Assembly: GCF_007677725.1 (NCBI RefSeq)
Contig: NZ_VEDF01000005.1
Coordinates: forward strand, 62,001 to 126,000
Direction: 5' to 3'
Source of the DNA: Pseudomonas sp. URMO17WK12:I11
Lineage (GTDB): Bacteria; Pseudomonadota; Gammaproteobacteria; Pseudomonadales; Pseudomonadaceae
DNA: 64,000 nucleotides
The notes under the pieces were generated by a model. That model saw only the letters and a program-made list of their open reading frames with translations. It did no database searches and was not told where the DNA came from. Of the stretch, positions 19,847 to 30,400 are shown in pieces. The position numbers and the translations under genes are program-made. Within the stretch, counting starts at the first letter, position 1. Each line of letters starts with the position of its first letter.

Positions 19847-20764
19847 GTGCTGGAGATCCGCCACCTCAAAACCCTTCATGCCCTGCGCGAAGCTGACAGC
19901 CTGGTGGAGGCTGCCGAGCGCTTGCACCTGACCCAGTCGGCGCTTTCGCACCAGTTCAAGGAGTTGGAAGAACGCCTAGGCCTGCCCTTGTTCGTGCGCA
20001 AGAGCAAGCCGATCCGCTTTACCAGCGCAGGCCTGCGCCTGCTGCAACTGGCCGATGCCACCCTGCCGTTGCTGCGCGGCGCCGAGCGCGACATTGCCCG
20101 GCTGGCCGGCGGCACTGCCGGGCGTCTGCACATGGCCATCGAGTGCCACAGCTGCTTCCAATGGTTGATGCCGACCATCGACCAGTTTCGCGACGCCTGG
20201 CCCGAGGTGGAACTGGACCTGGCCTCAGGCTTCGCCTTCGCCCCGCTACCGGCCCTGGCACGCGGTGACCTGGACCTGGTGGTGACCTCCGATCCGCTGG
20301 ACCTGGCCGGTATAACCTATGTGCCGCTGTTCACCTATGAAGCCATGTTGGCCGTGGCCAACCAGCATGCCCTGGCGGGCAAGGCCCATATCGTGCCGCA
20401 GGATCTGCTCGACCAGACGCTGATCACCTATCCGGTGGAGCGCGATCGCCTGGACATTTTCACCCGTTTCCTCGAGCCCGCCGACGTCGAGCCTGCCGCC
20501 GTGCGTACCTCCGAACTGACCGTGATGATGATGCAGTTGGTCGCCAGCGGCCGCGGCGTCTGCGGCATGCCGCATTGGGCGCTGCACGAATACAGCTCGC
20601 GCGGTTACGTCAAGGGCAAGCGCCTGGGCGAAAAAGGGCTGTTCGCCACCCTGTATGCGGCGGTGCGCACCGACATGCTCGATGCACCCTACATGCGCGA
20701 TTTTCTGCTGACCGCCAAAGACACCTCGTTCGCCACCCTCGACGGGGTCAGTGCGGTGCGCTGA
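19847..20764 (+). CDS. metR: LysR-family regulator of methionine synthesis
   Basis: A 305-aa LysR-type regulator closely resembling MetR. The winged helix-turn-helix is residues 1-60 (SLVEAAERLHLTQSALSHQFKELEERLG), with the MetR-like core LHMAIECHSCFQWLMPTIDQF near residues 94-114. MetR proteins use homocysteine as co-effector and control metE, metF and related genes. It starts with GTG preceded by CGGAG six bases upstream. It is convergent with the Nudix gene, and the two coding ends overlap by 17 bases. Confidence 0.93.
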   Translation: MLEIRHLKTLHALREADSLVEAAERLHLTQSALSHQFKELEERLGLPLFVRKSKPIRFTSAGLRLLQLADATLPLLRGAERDIARLAGGTAGRLHMAIECHSCFQWLMPTIDQFRDAWPEVELDLASGFAFAPLPALARGDLDLVVTSDPLDLAGITYVPLFTYEAMLAVANQHALAGKAHIVPQDLLDQTLITYPVERDRLDIFTRFLEPADVEPAAVRTSELTVMMMQLVASGRGVCGMPHWALHEYSSRGYVKGKRLGEKGLFATLYAAVRTDMLDAPYMRDFLLTAKDTSFATLDGVSAVR

Positions 20765-21161
20765 CGGCCTCGCGATACAGCGGCAAGATCAGGTCGCGGG
20801 TCAACGGCGCCAGCGGCAGGGTCGCGGTCTGATCGGCGGCCAACCATTGCACTTCTTCGATTTCCGCTGCCGGGGTCACGGTGGCGGCGCTGTCGACGCG
20901 AAACAGTTCGGCCTGCACCACGAAGCCCGGCTCATTGGCCGCTGGCGCGCTGAACTGGCCAAGGTATCGAGCCTGGTCGGGGTCGATGGCAAGGCCCAGC
21001 TCTTCATGCAGCTCGCGCACCAGTGCCTGAACCGGGGTTTCACCGGCATCGATCTTGCCACCGGGTTGCATGAACGCCTCGGTCCCACGCTTGCGCACCA
21101 GCAAGGTGCGGCCTTGGGGATCGATGAGCAACGCGGCAGCGATGCGGATGATATTGGCCAT
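20748..21161 (-). CDS. Nudix hydrolase
   Basis: A 137-aa Nudix protein. The Nudix box G-x5-E-x7-R-E-L-x-E-E-x-G is intact at residues about 35-57 (GKIDAGETPVQALVRELHEE). It would hydrolyse a nucleoside diphosphate linked to another group; the substrate cannot be told. AGGATC lies eight bases before the ATG. The 3' end overlaps metR tail to tail by 17 bases. Confidence 0.92.
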   Translation of the reverse strand: MANIIRIAAALLIDPQGRTLLVRKRGTEAFMQPGGKIDAGETPVQALVRELHEELGLAIDPDQARYLGQFSAPAANEPGFVVQAELFRVDSAATVTPAAEIEEVQWLAADQTATLPLAPLTRDLILPLYREAVSAPH

Positions 21162-21295
21162 GGGGTTGATCCTGGATAAAAGGGCTCAGGGAAAAGGCCG
21201 GCGAGGATCCCATGCAGCCGGCCAGCCTGACAAGGCCGACGCGGCAAGACGAATGGCCACTTGCCAAGCGCCTGGCGAGCCGCCATAACCATCAG

Positions 21296-24200
21296 ATGAA
21301 CCTGCCAGCCCATCAGCATCCCGTGCTCGAACTGTTTCATCCAGCGGTGAGCACTTGGTTTGCCCGCCATTTCGCCACGGTCACTGCCGCTCAGGCCCAG
21401 GCCTGGCCGCTGATCCATGGCGGGCAGTCGATGCTGCTTGCCGCCCCGACCGGCTCGGGCAAGACCCTCAGCGCGTTTCTAGCCGTTCTCGATGAATTGT
21501 TCCGCCAAGGCCTCGAGCTGGGCGGCGAACTGCCCGAGCAAACCCTGGTGGTCTATGTGTCACCGCTCAAGGCGTTGTCCAACGACATCCGCCTGAACCT
21601 GCAAGCGCCGCTCGAAGGCATCGGCGCTGCGCTGCTCGAACAGGGCCTGCAGGCGCCGCGCATCACCAGCGCCGTGCGTACCGGCGATACGCCGCAGAAG
21701 GACCGCGCGGCGATGCGTCGGCGCGCACCCCACATTTTGGTCACCACCCCCGAATCGCTCTATGTATTGATGGGCTCGGCCTCCGGTCGGCAGGGCCTGG
21801 CCAACGTTCACACGGTGATCGTCGATGAGATTCACGCGCTGGCCGGCAACAAGCGCGGCGCTCACATGGCACTGACCCTGGAGCGTTTGCAAAGCCTGGC
21901 TGGACGCAGCCTGCGGCGCATCGGGCTGTCGGCCACGCAGCGCCCGGTGGAACGCGTGGCGCAGTTTCTGGTGGGCCAACAACGCCCCTGTGCGATCGTC
22001 GACGTGGGCCATGCGCGGCAGCGCGATCTGGCCATCGAGGTGCCGCCGGTGCCCTTGGGGGCGGTGATGGCCAGCGATGTCTGGGGGTTGCTCTATGATC
22101 GCCTGGCGGACCTGGCGCGCGAGCACCGCACCACCTTGGTGTTCGTCAATACGCGCCGGCTGGCCGAGCGCCTGACGCGCCACCTGGGCGATCGCCTGGG
22201 CAAGCAGGCGGTGGCTGCGCACCACGGCAGCCTGGCCAAGGAACTGCGCCTGGACGCCGAACAGCGCCTCAAGGGTGGCCAGTTGCAGGTGCTGGTGGCC
22301 ACCGCGTCCCTTGAGTTGGGCATCGACATCGGTGATGTCGACCTGGTCTGCCAGATCGAATCGCCCGGCTCGATCGCGGCGTTTCTGCAAAGGGTCGGAC
22401 GCTCGGGGCACCAGGTCGACGGCATTCCCAAGGGCCGGCTGTTCGCCACCTCGCGGGACGATCTGATCGAATGCGTGGCTTTGCTGGACTGCGTGCGCCG
22501 TGGCGAACTCGACCAGGTGCACCTGGCCAAGGCGCCGCTGGACGTACTGGCGCAGCAGATCGTCGCCGAGGTCAGCAACCATCCTTGGCACGAACAGGCG
22601 CTGTTCGACTGTCTGCGCCAGGCGACCCCTTATGCCGAGCTTGACCCTGCGCGGTACCAGGCGTTGCTGCGCATGCTCGCCGAAGGCTACAACGGCCGTC
22701 AGGGTCTGCGCAGCGCCTATCTGCACCGGGATGCCGTCAGTGGCACCCTGCGCGGCAGACGGGGCAGCCAGCTGACCGCGCTGACCAGTGGCGGTACCAT
22801 CCCCGAAACCGCCGACTACGCGGTGCTGCTCGAACCGCAGGCCCTGAACATCGGCAGTGTAAATGAAGATTTCGCGGTGGAAAGCATCACCGGCGATATC
22901 TTCCAGCTGGGCAATGCTTCCTACCGCATCCTGCGCGTGGAACCCGGCCGCGTGCGGGTGGAGGACGCCCAGGGCCTGCCGCCGACCATTCCGTTCTGGC
23001 TGGGTGAGGCGCCAGGGCGCAGTGACGAGCTGTCGGTCGCGGTCGCCCGTCTGCAGGCCGCGATCGACGAACAGCTGGGCCTCTGTGCAGGACACTGGCC
23101 GGCAGTGCTGCAGTGGTTGCAAAGCAGTTTCGCCCTGAGCGAGGCCTGCGCCAGCCAATTGCTCGACTACCTGGGACGAACCCGGGAAGTGCTCGGCGCC
23201 CTGCCCTCGCAGCAAACCCTGATCATGGAACGCTTCTTCGACGAATCCGGCGGCACTCAGCTGGTCATTCACACGCCCTACGGCAGCCGCATCAATCGTG
23301 CCTGGGGCCTGGCCCTGCGCAAACGCTTCTGCCGCACCTTCAACTTCGAGCTGCAAGCGGCGGCCAGCGAGGACGCCATCGTCTTGTCGCTGTCGACCAG
23401 CCACAGCTTTGAGCTCGATGAGGTGTGGCGCTACCTCAACAGCCGCAGCGCCGAGCAGGTGCTGATCCAGGCCTTGCTCGATGCGCCACTGTTCGGGGTG
23501 CGCTGGCGCTGGAACGCGGGCGTGGCCATGGCCTTGCCGCGCTTTGTCGGTGGGCGCAAGGTCGCGCCGCAGATCCAGCGCATGAAAAGCGAAGACTTGA
23601 TCGCTGCGGTGTTTCCCGACCAGATCGCCTGCCTTGAGAACATCGCCGGCGAGCGGCAGATCCCCGAGCACCCATTGATCGAGCAGACCCTCGACGATTG
23701 CCTGCACGAGGCCATGGACAGCGAAGGCTGGCTGGCCCTGCTGCGGCGCATGGAAAGCGGCCAGGTGCGCCTGTTGTGCCGCGACCTGCCAGCGCCTTCG
23801 CCGTTGGCAGCGGCGATCCTCAATGCCCGGCCGTACGCCTTCCTTGACGACGCACCGCTGGAGGAGCGGCGCACCCAGGCCGTGCTCAATCGGCGCTGGA
23901 GCGAGGTGCACAGCGCCGATGACCTGGGCGCGCTGGACCTGGAAGCGATCGCTGCAGTGCAGGCCGAAGCCTGGCCGCAGCCGGTCGGTGCCGATGAAAT
24001 GCATGAAGCGCTCATGAGCCTGGGGGCGGTCAGCGACGCCGAAGTCCTGGGCAACCCCAGCTGGGCCGCTTTGTTGCGCCAACTGGCCAAGGCCGGACGG
24101 GCGCTGCGCTTAGTCGATGTCGGGCTGTGGCTGGCGCGCGAGCGCCTGCAGCTGCTGCAAACGCTGTATCCCCAGGCGCAACGGCAACCGGCGCTGGAGG

Positions 24201-25597
24201 TGCTGCCAGGCTTCGATCAGGCGCTCGATGAAGATGCCGCGCTGGCCGAGTTGCTGCGCGCCCGGCTCAGTGGCCATGGCCCGCTGACCCTGGCGCAGAT
24301 CGCCGCGCCGCTGGCCCTGCCGGCTGCGCGCATCGAACAGGCGCTGGCCCGCCTGGAAGGCGAAGGGCAGCTGCTGCGTGGCTACTTCAGCCCAGGCGCG
24401 CGCGACCTGCAATGGTGCGAGCGGCATCTGCTGGCGCGCATCCACCGCTACACGGTCAAGCGGCTGCGCCGGGAGATCGAGCCGGTCAGCCTGCAGGACT
24501 ACCTGCGCTTTCTGTTCGACTGGCAGCACATTGCGCCTGATGAGCGTCTGCGCGGTCCGCAGGCGCTTGCCCAGGTGCTCGGCCAACTGCAGGGCTTCCC
24601 CAGCGCTGCCGGCGCATGGGAAGCGGAACTGCTGCCGGCGCGCATTCACGACTACAGTCCACAGTGGCTCGATGACGCCTGTCGCAGCGGGCAATACGCC
24701 TGGAGCCGGCTGGCGGCGAACCCGGCCAGCAACACCCTGGCCAGTACCCCGCTGGTGTTGCTGCCGCGCGAGCACATGAAGCTGTGGCGGAGCCTGGCGA
24801 GCGTACCGGCGCCGGAGACCTTGGGCGGCCGGGCACAACGGGTGCTGGAGGTGCTGCAGACGCAAGGGGCCTCGTTCTTCGACGAGCTGGTCAGTGAGGC
24901 ACGCCTGCTGCCCAGCGAACTGGAAGCGGCGTTGCAGGCACTGGTCGGGGCAGGCCTGGTCGGCGCTGACAGTTTCACCGGCCTGCGCAGCTTGATCGCC
25001 CCGGCCGCCAAGCGCTCGCCGCGCAGCAGCAGGCGCGGCTTTGCCCCGCTGTCGAGCAGCATGGCCCACGCCGGCCGTTGGGCGGTGTTGCGCCGCGGCG
25101 CTGAAGACGTCGATCAACAGCAGCGCCTGGAGCATATTGCCTACAGCCTGCTGCGCCGCTACGGCGTGATGTGCTGGCGCCTGCTGGCCCGCGAAAGCGA
25201 CGTGCTGCCGCCCTGGCGCGAGCTGTTGCGCTGTTATCAGCGCCTTGAAGCGCGTGGCGAGATTCGCGGCGGGCGTTTCATCGCCGGCCTGGCAGGTGAG
25301 CAATTCGCCCTGCCCGAGGCGGTCGGGCTGCTGCGCCAGGTACGCCGGCGTGAACCAGACGAAACCTTGGTCATGGTCAGCGCCAGCGACCCGTTGAACC
25401 TGCTTGGCTCGTTGTTGCCGGGCGCCAAGGTGCCCGCAGTGGGCGGCAACCGGCTGCTCTATCGCGATGGCGTGCCGGTGGCGGTGCGCAGTGCAGGGCG
25501 CTGCCGCTACCTGGTGCAGGCTTCGGTGCAGGAGCAGGCGCTGTGGCAGCAGGCGCTGCAGCGTGCCACGCCCGGGCTTGGGCGGCTGACACTGTAA
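21296..25597 (+). CDS. lhr: Lhr-family ATP-dependent DNA helicase
   Basis: A 1433-aa superfamily 2 helicase of the Lhr type. Motif I is APTGSGKT near residues 50-57, motif II reads D-E-I-H (IVDEIHALAG), motif III is SATQRP, and motif VI is QRVGRSGH, followed by the Lhr winged-helix and beta-barrel core and a long C-terminal extension. Lhr proteins translocate on single-stranded DNA and unwind RNA-DNA hybrids; a repair role is proposed. The family begins near FHPAVSTWFA, so ATG 21296 is chosen. An upstream in-frame ATG at 21212 has a better Shine-Dalgarno (GAGG) and would add 28 residues, so the start is uncertain. It is not part of an evident operon. Confidence 0.88.
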   Translation: MNLPAHQHPVLELFHPAVSTWFARHFATVTAAQAQAWPLIHGGQSMLLAAPTGSGKTLSAFLAVLDELFRQGLELGGELPEQTLVVYVSPLKALSNDIRLNLQAPLEGIGAALLEQGLQAPRITSAVRTGDTPQKDRAAMRRRAPHILVTTPESLYVLMGSASGRQGLANVHTVIVDEIHALAGNKRGAHMALTLERLQSLAGRSLRRIGLSATQRPVERVAQFLVGQQRPCAIVDVGHARQRDLAIEVPPVPLGAVMASDVWGLLYDRLADLAREHRTTLVFVNTRRLAERLTRHLGDRLGKQAVAAHHGSLAKELRLDAEQRLKGGQLQVLVATASLELGIDIGDVDLVCQIESPGSIAAFLQRVGRSGHQVDGIPKGRLFATSRDDLIECVALLDCVRRGELDQVHLAKAPLDVLAQQIVAEVSNHPWHEQALFDCLRQATPYAELDPARYQALLRMLAEGYNGRQGLRSAYLHRDAVSGTLRGRRGSQLTALTSGGTIPETADYAVLLEPQALNIGSVNEDFAVESITGDIFQLGNASYRILRVEPGRVRVEDAQGLPPTIPFWLGEAPGRSDELSVAVARLQAAIDEQLGLCAGHWPAVLQWLQSSFALSEACASQLLDYLGRTREVLGALPSQQTLIMERFFDESGGTQLVIHTPYGSRINRAWGLALRKRFCRTFNFELQAAASEDAIVLSLSTSHSFELDEVWRYLNSRSAEQVLIQALLDAPLFGVRWRWNAGVAMALPRFVGGRKVAPQIQRMKSEDLIAAVFPDQIACLENIAGERQIPEHPLIEQTLDDCLHEAMDSEGWLALLRRMESGQVRLLCRDLPAPSPLAAAILNARPYAFLDDAPLEERRTQAVLNRRWSEVHSADDLGALDLEAIAAVQAEAWPQPVGADEMHEALMSLGAVSDAEVLGNPSWAALLRQLAKAGRALRLVDVGLWLARERLQLLQTLYPQAQRQPALEVLPGFDQALDEDAALAELLRARLSGHGPLTLAQIAAPLALPAARIEQALARLEGEGQLLRGYFSPGARDLQWCERHLLARIHRYTVKRLRREIEPVSLQDYLRFLFDWQHIAPDERLRGPQALAQVLGQLQGFPSAAGAWEAELLPARIHDYSPQWLDDACRSGQYAWSRLAANPASNTLASTPLVLLPREHMKLWRSLASVPAPETLGGRAQRVLEVLQTQGASFFDELVSEARLLPSELEAALQALVGAGLVGADSFTGLRSLIAPAAKRSPRSSRRGFAPLSSSMAHAGRWAVLRRGAEDVDQQQRLEHIAYSLLRRYGVMCWRLLARESDVLPPWRELLRCYQRLEARGEIRGGRFIAGLAGEQFALPEAVGLLRQVRRREPDETLVMVSASDPLNLLGSLLPGAKVPAVGGNRLLYRDGVPVAVRSAGRCRYLVQASVQEQALWQQALQRATPGLGRLTL

Positions 25598-25716
25598 GGC
25601 GCGGCGGCGCGAACGAGTGCCGCTAATGCAGATTTAATGTGCAGCACCGGCCAACTTGGTTATGGTCGGGGTTTGCCCAGGCCCTGAGCCTGACCGCGCC
25701 ATTGCAAGGAATCTGT

Positions 25717-27336
25717 ATGAGCCTGTCACTTCTCAGCCGTTACGCCTGCTTCGCAGCCTGTGTTCTGTTCACCCTGGCAAGCCTGCCGTTCGTGCAGCAT
25801 GAATGGCTCTGGCCATTCACCCTGACCACGGCGATCCTCAGCCTGATCGGTCTGGTCGACCTGCTGCAACAGCGCCACGCGGTACGCCGCAATTACCCGA
25901 TTCTGGGCAATATCCGCTACCTGGTCGAAGCCATCCGCCCGGAAATCCGCCAGTATCTGCTCGAAGCCGACAGCGATGCCCTGCCCTTCTCGCGAGCGCA
26001 GCGCTCGCTGGTCTACGCCCGGGCCAAGAACGAAGTATCGGACAAACCCTTTGGCACCTTGATCGATGTGTACCAATCGGGCTTCGAGTTCATCGGTCAC
26101 TCCATGCGCCCGGCCCCGCTGGCTGATCCCGCGAGCTTTCGCATCACCATCGGCGGTCCGCAGTGCAGCCAGCCGTATTCGGCATCGATCTTCAACATCT
26201 CGGCCATGAGCTTCGGCTCGCTCAGCGCCAACGCCATTCGCGCCCTCAACAAAGGCGCCAAGCTGGGCAATTTCCACCATGACACCGGCGAGGGCAGCAT
26301 CAGCCCTTACCACCGGGAACATGGCGGCGACCTGGTCTGGGAGCTGGGCAGCGGCTACTTCGGCTGCCGCACCGCCGACGGACGCTTCGACCCCGAGCGC
26401 TTCGCCAGCCAGGCGCGCAGCCCGCAAGTGCGCATGATCGAGATCAAGATGAGCCAGGGCGCCAAGCCTGGCCACGGCGGCATCCTGCCCAAGCACAAGG
26501 TCAGCGAGGAGATCGCCGAAACCCGTGGCGTGCCGATGGGCGAAGACTGTATTTCACCCTCGCGGCACAGCGCCTTTTCCACCCCGCTCGAACTGATGCA
26601 GTTCATCGCTCAGCTGCGCGAGCTGTCTGGGGGCAAGCCGGTGGGCTTCAAGTTGTGCCTGGGTCACCCGTGGGAGTTCATGGGCATCGCCAAGGCCATG
26701 CTGGAAACCGGCATTGTGCCGGACTTCATCGTCGTCGACGGCAAGGAAGGCGGCACCGGTGCCGCGCCCGTGGAGTTCACCGACCATATCGGCGTGCCAA
26801 TGCGCGAAGGTTTGTTGTTCGTGCACAACACCTTGGTCGGCCTGAACCTGCGCGACAAGATCAAGCTCGGTGCCAGCGGCAAGATCGTCAGTGCGTTCGA
26901 CATCGCCAGCGTGCTGGCGATCGGCGCCGACTGGGCCAACTCGGCGCGCGGGTTCATGTTCGCGGTCGGCTGCATCCAGTCGCAGAGCTGCCACACCAAC
27001 AAATGCCCGACCGGCGTGGCGACCCAGGACCCGCTGCGCCAGCGCGCGCTGGTGGTGCCCGACAAAGCCCAGAGGGTACGCAACTTCCATCACAATACCT
27101 TGCGCGCCCTGGCCGAGATGCTCGCCGCCGCAGGCCTGGAACACCCGGCGCAGCTGGAGGCCAAGCACCTGGTGCGGCGGGTGTCGGCCACCGAGATCAA
27201 GTTGTTCTCGCAGATGCACGTGTTCCTCAAGCCCGGCGAGCTGCTGACCGGCGAGGTGGACGGCGAATTCTACTCGCGCATGTGGCAGCTGGCCCGGGCC
27301 GACAGCTTCGAGCCGCACAGCGAAGCGGCCGCCTGA
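25717..27336 (+). CDS. membrane-anchored FMN-binding glutamate synthase-like protein
   Basis: A 539-aa protein. Two hydrophobic segments are seen at residues about 8-25 and 30-50, then a full glutamate-synthase FMN/TIM-barrel domain (GltB-like; NISAMSFGSLSANAIRALN, GGILPKHKVSEEIAE, VDGKEGGTGAAP). A cysteine cluster C-I-Q-S-Q-S-C-H-T-N-K-C-P-T-G matches the 3Fe-4S region of GltS. It lacks the glutaminase domain, so it is not a standard glutamate synthase, and its reaction is unknown. AAGGA six bases before ATG 25717 fixes the start. A hairpin with a T-rich tail follows. Confidence 0.9.
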   Translation: MSLSLLSRYACFAACVLFTLASLPFVQHEWLWPFTLTTAILSLIGLVDLLQQRHAVRRNYPILGNIRYLVEAIRPEIRQYLLEADSDALPFSRAQRSLVYARAKNEVSDKPFGTLIDVYQSGFEFIGHSMRPAPLADPASFRITIGGPQCSQPYSASIFNISAMSFGSLSANAIRALNKGAKLGNFHHDTGEGSISPYHREHGGDLVWELGSGYFGCRTADGRFDPERFASQARSPQVRMIEIKMSQGAKPGHGGILPKHKVSEEIAETRGVPMGEDCISPSRHSAFSTPLELMQFIAQLRELSGGKPVGFKLCLGHPWEFMGIAKAMLETGIVPDFIVVDGKEGGTGAAPVEFTDHIGVPMREGLLFVHNTLVGLNLRDKIKLGASGKIVSAFDIASVLAIGADWANSARGFMFAVGCIQSQSCHTNKCPTGVATQDPLRQRALVVPDKAQRVRNFHHNTLRALAEMLAAAGLEHPAQLEAKHLVRRVSATEIKLFSQMHVFLKPGELLTGEVDGEFYSRMWQLARADSFEPHSEAAA

Positions 27337-27346
27337 GGCTGTCCGG

Positions 27347-27362
27347 GGCCACGGCAGTGGCC
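27347..27362 (+). terminator. intrinsic terminator after the FMN protein
   Basis: GGCCAC-GGCA-GTGGCC gives a perfect 6-bp stem with tetraloop, followed by TTTC and shortly AATTTTTC. It lies 11 bases after the stop codon. Confidence 0.65.
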
Positions 27363-27444
27363 TTTCGACAAATTTTTCACCTCGGCCCGTCAACGTCTAA
27401 GCTTCACGCAAGCAGGACGAAAATATTTGGCCGGATAGAAGATT

Positions 27445-30400
27445 ATGGGCGCACTGTGGCAATCGGAACCACCCAGAACGCAAGCACCTGAATCAGCGCA
27501 GGCCACTCCACCACAACCGCCTTCCCCGCGTAAACGCAGGTTGTGGTGGCGGCTGATCGTGTTGATCCTGTTGCTGGCCCTGATCGCCATCGGCATTGCC
27601 GCTTATGACGAGTTTCGCAGCTCCGAGCTGCAATCGCGCGAGTTCAGCAAACTGGCGGCGACCCTGACCTACTCGCTGCAACCCGGTCCCAGCGACGCCA
27701 TCGTCTATCCAGGTGAAGGCCCGTTCGACAAGCGCCTGGGTTACAGCGCGCTGGGCGAATTCCTGCCACGCCTGCTCAAGCGCGATTATCTGATCAGCGA
27801 GCAGGTGCAGTTCTCCCCAGCCTTGATGCGCTATGTCGATCATGGCCTGTTCGCGCCCTACATCGAGAAGATCCAGGCCGGGCTGGCGATCACCGATTGC
27901 CGCGGCGACATGCTCTATCAGTACAACTATCCCCAGCACCTGTACCCGAACTTCGCGTCGATTCCGCCGGTGATCGTCAACAGCCTGCTGTTCATCGAAA
28001 ACCGCGACCTGCTCGACACCCAGGACGTGAAGAACAACCCGGCCGTGGACTGGCCGCGCTTCGCCAAGGCTGCCTATAGCCAGGTCGCCAAGTACCTGGC
28101 CCTGCCAGGGCAGTCGGCAGGTGGCAGTACCCTGGCGACCCAGCTGGAAAAATACCGCCATTCGCCGGACGGGCTGACGGTCAGCGGTGGCGAAAAGATC
28201 CGCCAGATGATCTCGGCGAGCGTTCGGGCCTACCAGGGCGGCCCGGATACTACCCAAGCGCGCCAGCGCATCGTGCGTGATTACCTCAACAGCGTGCCGT
28301 TGTCGGCGGTGCCTGGGCATGGTGAAGTGCATGGCATGGCCGAGGGGCTGCGGGTGTGGTACGGCGCCGACTTCGATGAGGTCAATAAGGTCCTGACCTC
28401 GACCGCCAGTGATCCGCAGAGCACGGCCGCACGCGGTCTGGCCTTGCGCGAGGTGCTGTCGTTGATGATTGCCCAGCGCCGGCCGTCCCACTATCTGTCC
28501 AAAGGCCGCGTGGAGCTGGCCGAGCTGACCGACGCGCACATCCGCGTGCTGGCCGCGAGCAAGGTCATCGAGCAGCCGCTGGCCGACGCCGCGCTGGCCA
28601 GCAAGGCGGTGTACCGTGACTGGGTAGCGCAGCCGACCATCGTGCCGATCGTCACCAACAAGGGCATCAGCCTGGCGCGCAATCGCCTGGCGGCGATGCT
28701 CAACCGTCCCCTCTACGACCTCGACCGCCTGGACCTATCGGCGACCAGCACGCTGCAGGCCGACCTGCAGTTGCAAGTCAGCCAGTACCTGAAGAACCTC
28801 GCTGACCCCGAATTCGCCGCGCAGATCGGCCTGATCGGTGAACGCCTGCTGACCGCCAAGACCACCGACCAGGTGAGCTACAGCTTCACCCTGTTCGAAC
28901 GCACCGCCGACGGCTCGCGCGTCCGGGTGCAGACCGACAGCACCAACCAGCCTTTCGACATCAACGAGGGCAGCAAGCTGGAGCTGGGCTCCACGGCCAA
29001 GCTGCGGGTGCTCACCACCTACCTGGAGATCATTGCCGAGCTGCACGACAGATACGCGGGCAAACCGGTGGCCGAGTTGAAAAAAGTCGATGTGGCCGAG
29101 CTCGATCGCATCAGCCAGTGGTCGCTGGAGTGGCTGGCGCAGAACAGCAGGAACCAGAACCTTGACGCCATGCTCGATGCGGCGCTGGAGCGCAAGTACT
29201 CGGCCAATACCGGCGAGGCCTTCTTCACCGGCGGCGGCATGCATGTGTTCAACAACTTCCGCAAGGAAGACAACGGCCGCAATCCTACTTTGAAGGATGC
29301 CCTGCGCGAATCGATCAACCTGCCCTTCATTCGCCTGATGCGCGACCTGGTGCGTTATGTGACCTACCAGCAGCCCTACAACCGCGTACCGCTGCTCAAG
29401 GATGATTCGGACCCGCGACGCCAGGAATACCTGGCGCGCTTTGCCGACAAGGAAGGCACCAGTTACCTGATGCGCTTCTGGAAGAAGTACCAGCGCAAGA
29501 CTTCCCAGCAACGCCTGGACACCTTCCTCGACAGCATGCGCGCCACGCCCCAGCGCCTGGCTGCAGTGCACCGCTATCTGTTCCCCGAGGCCGGCCAGGA
29601 AACCTTCAATGCCTTCGTGCGTGCCCACAGCAAGGATGACCGCGCGGCTTTGAGCAAGCTCAACGACGGCAAGCTGGCGCAGATGTACGAGGCCTATGGG
29701 CCGGGCAAGTATGACCTGCCCGATCAAGGGTACATCGCCAAGGTGCATCCACTGGACCTGTGGCTGCTCGGCTACCTGCTGAAAAACCCAAGCTCCACCT
29801 TGAGCGAAATGGTCAACGCCAGCCGCTTCGAGCGCCAGGAAGTCTACAGCTGGCTGTTCAAGAGCCGTCATCAAGGCGCTCGCGACAGCCGTATCCGGAC
29901 CATGGTGGAAATCGAGGCCTTCCTCGACATTCACCAGCGCTGGAAACGTGTGGGTTATCCGTTCGACCACCTGGTGCCGTCGCTGGCCACCGCCATCGGC
30001 AGCTCGGGTGACCGCCCGGCAGCGCTGTCGGAGCTGGTAGGCATCATTCAGAACGACGGCGTGCGCCTGCCGACGCTGCGCATCGACACATTGCATTTCG
30101 CCGCCGCCACTCCCTATGAGACCAAACTGATCAGCGACCCGGACCGAGGCGTGCGGATTCTGCCGGTCGAAGTGGCGCGGGCGCTCAAGGGGGCAATGTC
30201 GCAAGTGGTCGATGCCGGCACGGCACGGCGCATTTCCGGCAGTTTCAAGCTCGATGACGGCACACCTCTGGTGATGGGCGGCAAAACCGGCACCGGCGAC
30301 AACCGCATAGAGAGTTTTGGCGCGGGTGGCCGGTTGATCGGCTCACGCTCGCTCAATCGGACTGCCACGTTCGTGTTCTTCCTCGGCGACAACCACTTCG

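Noticed and set aside
21560..24082. 840-codon minus-strand frame
   Set aside because: Antisense to helicase motifs of the Lhr gene; shadow.
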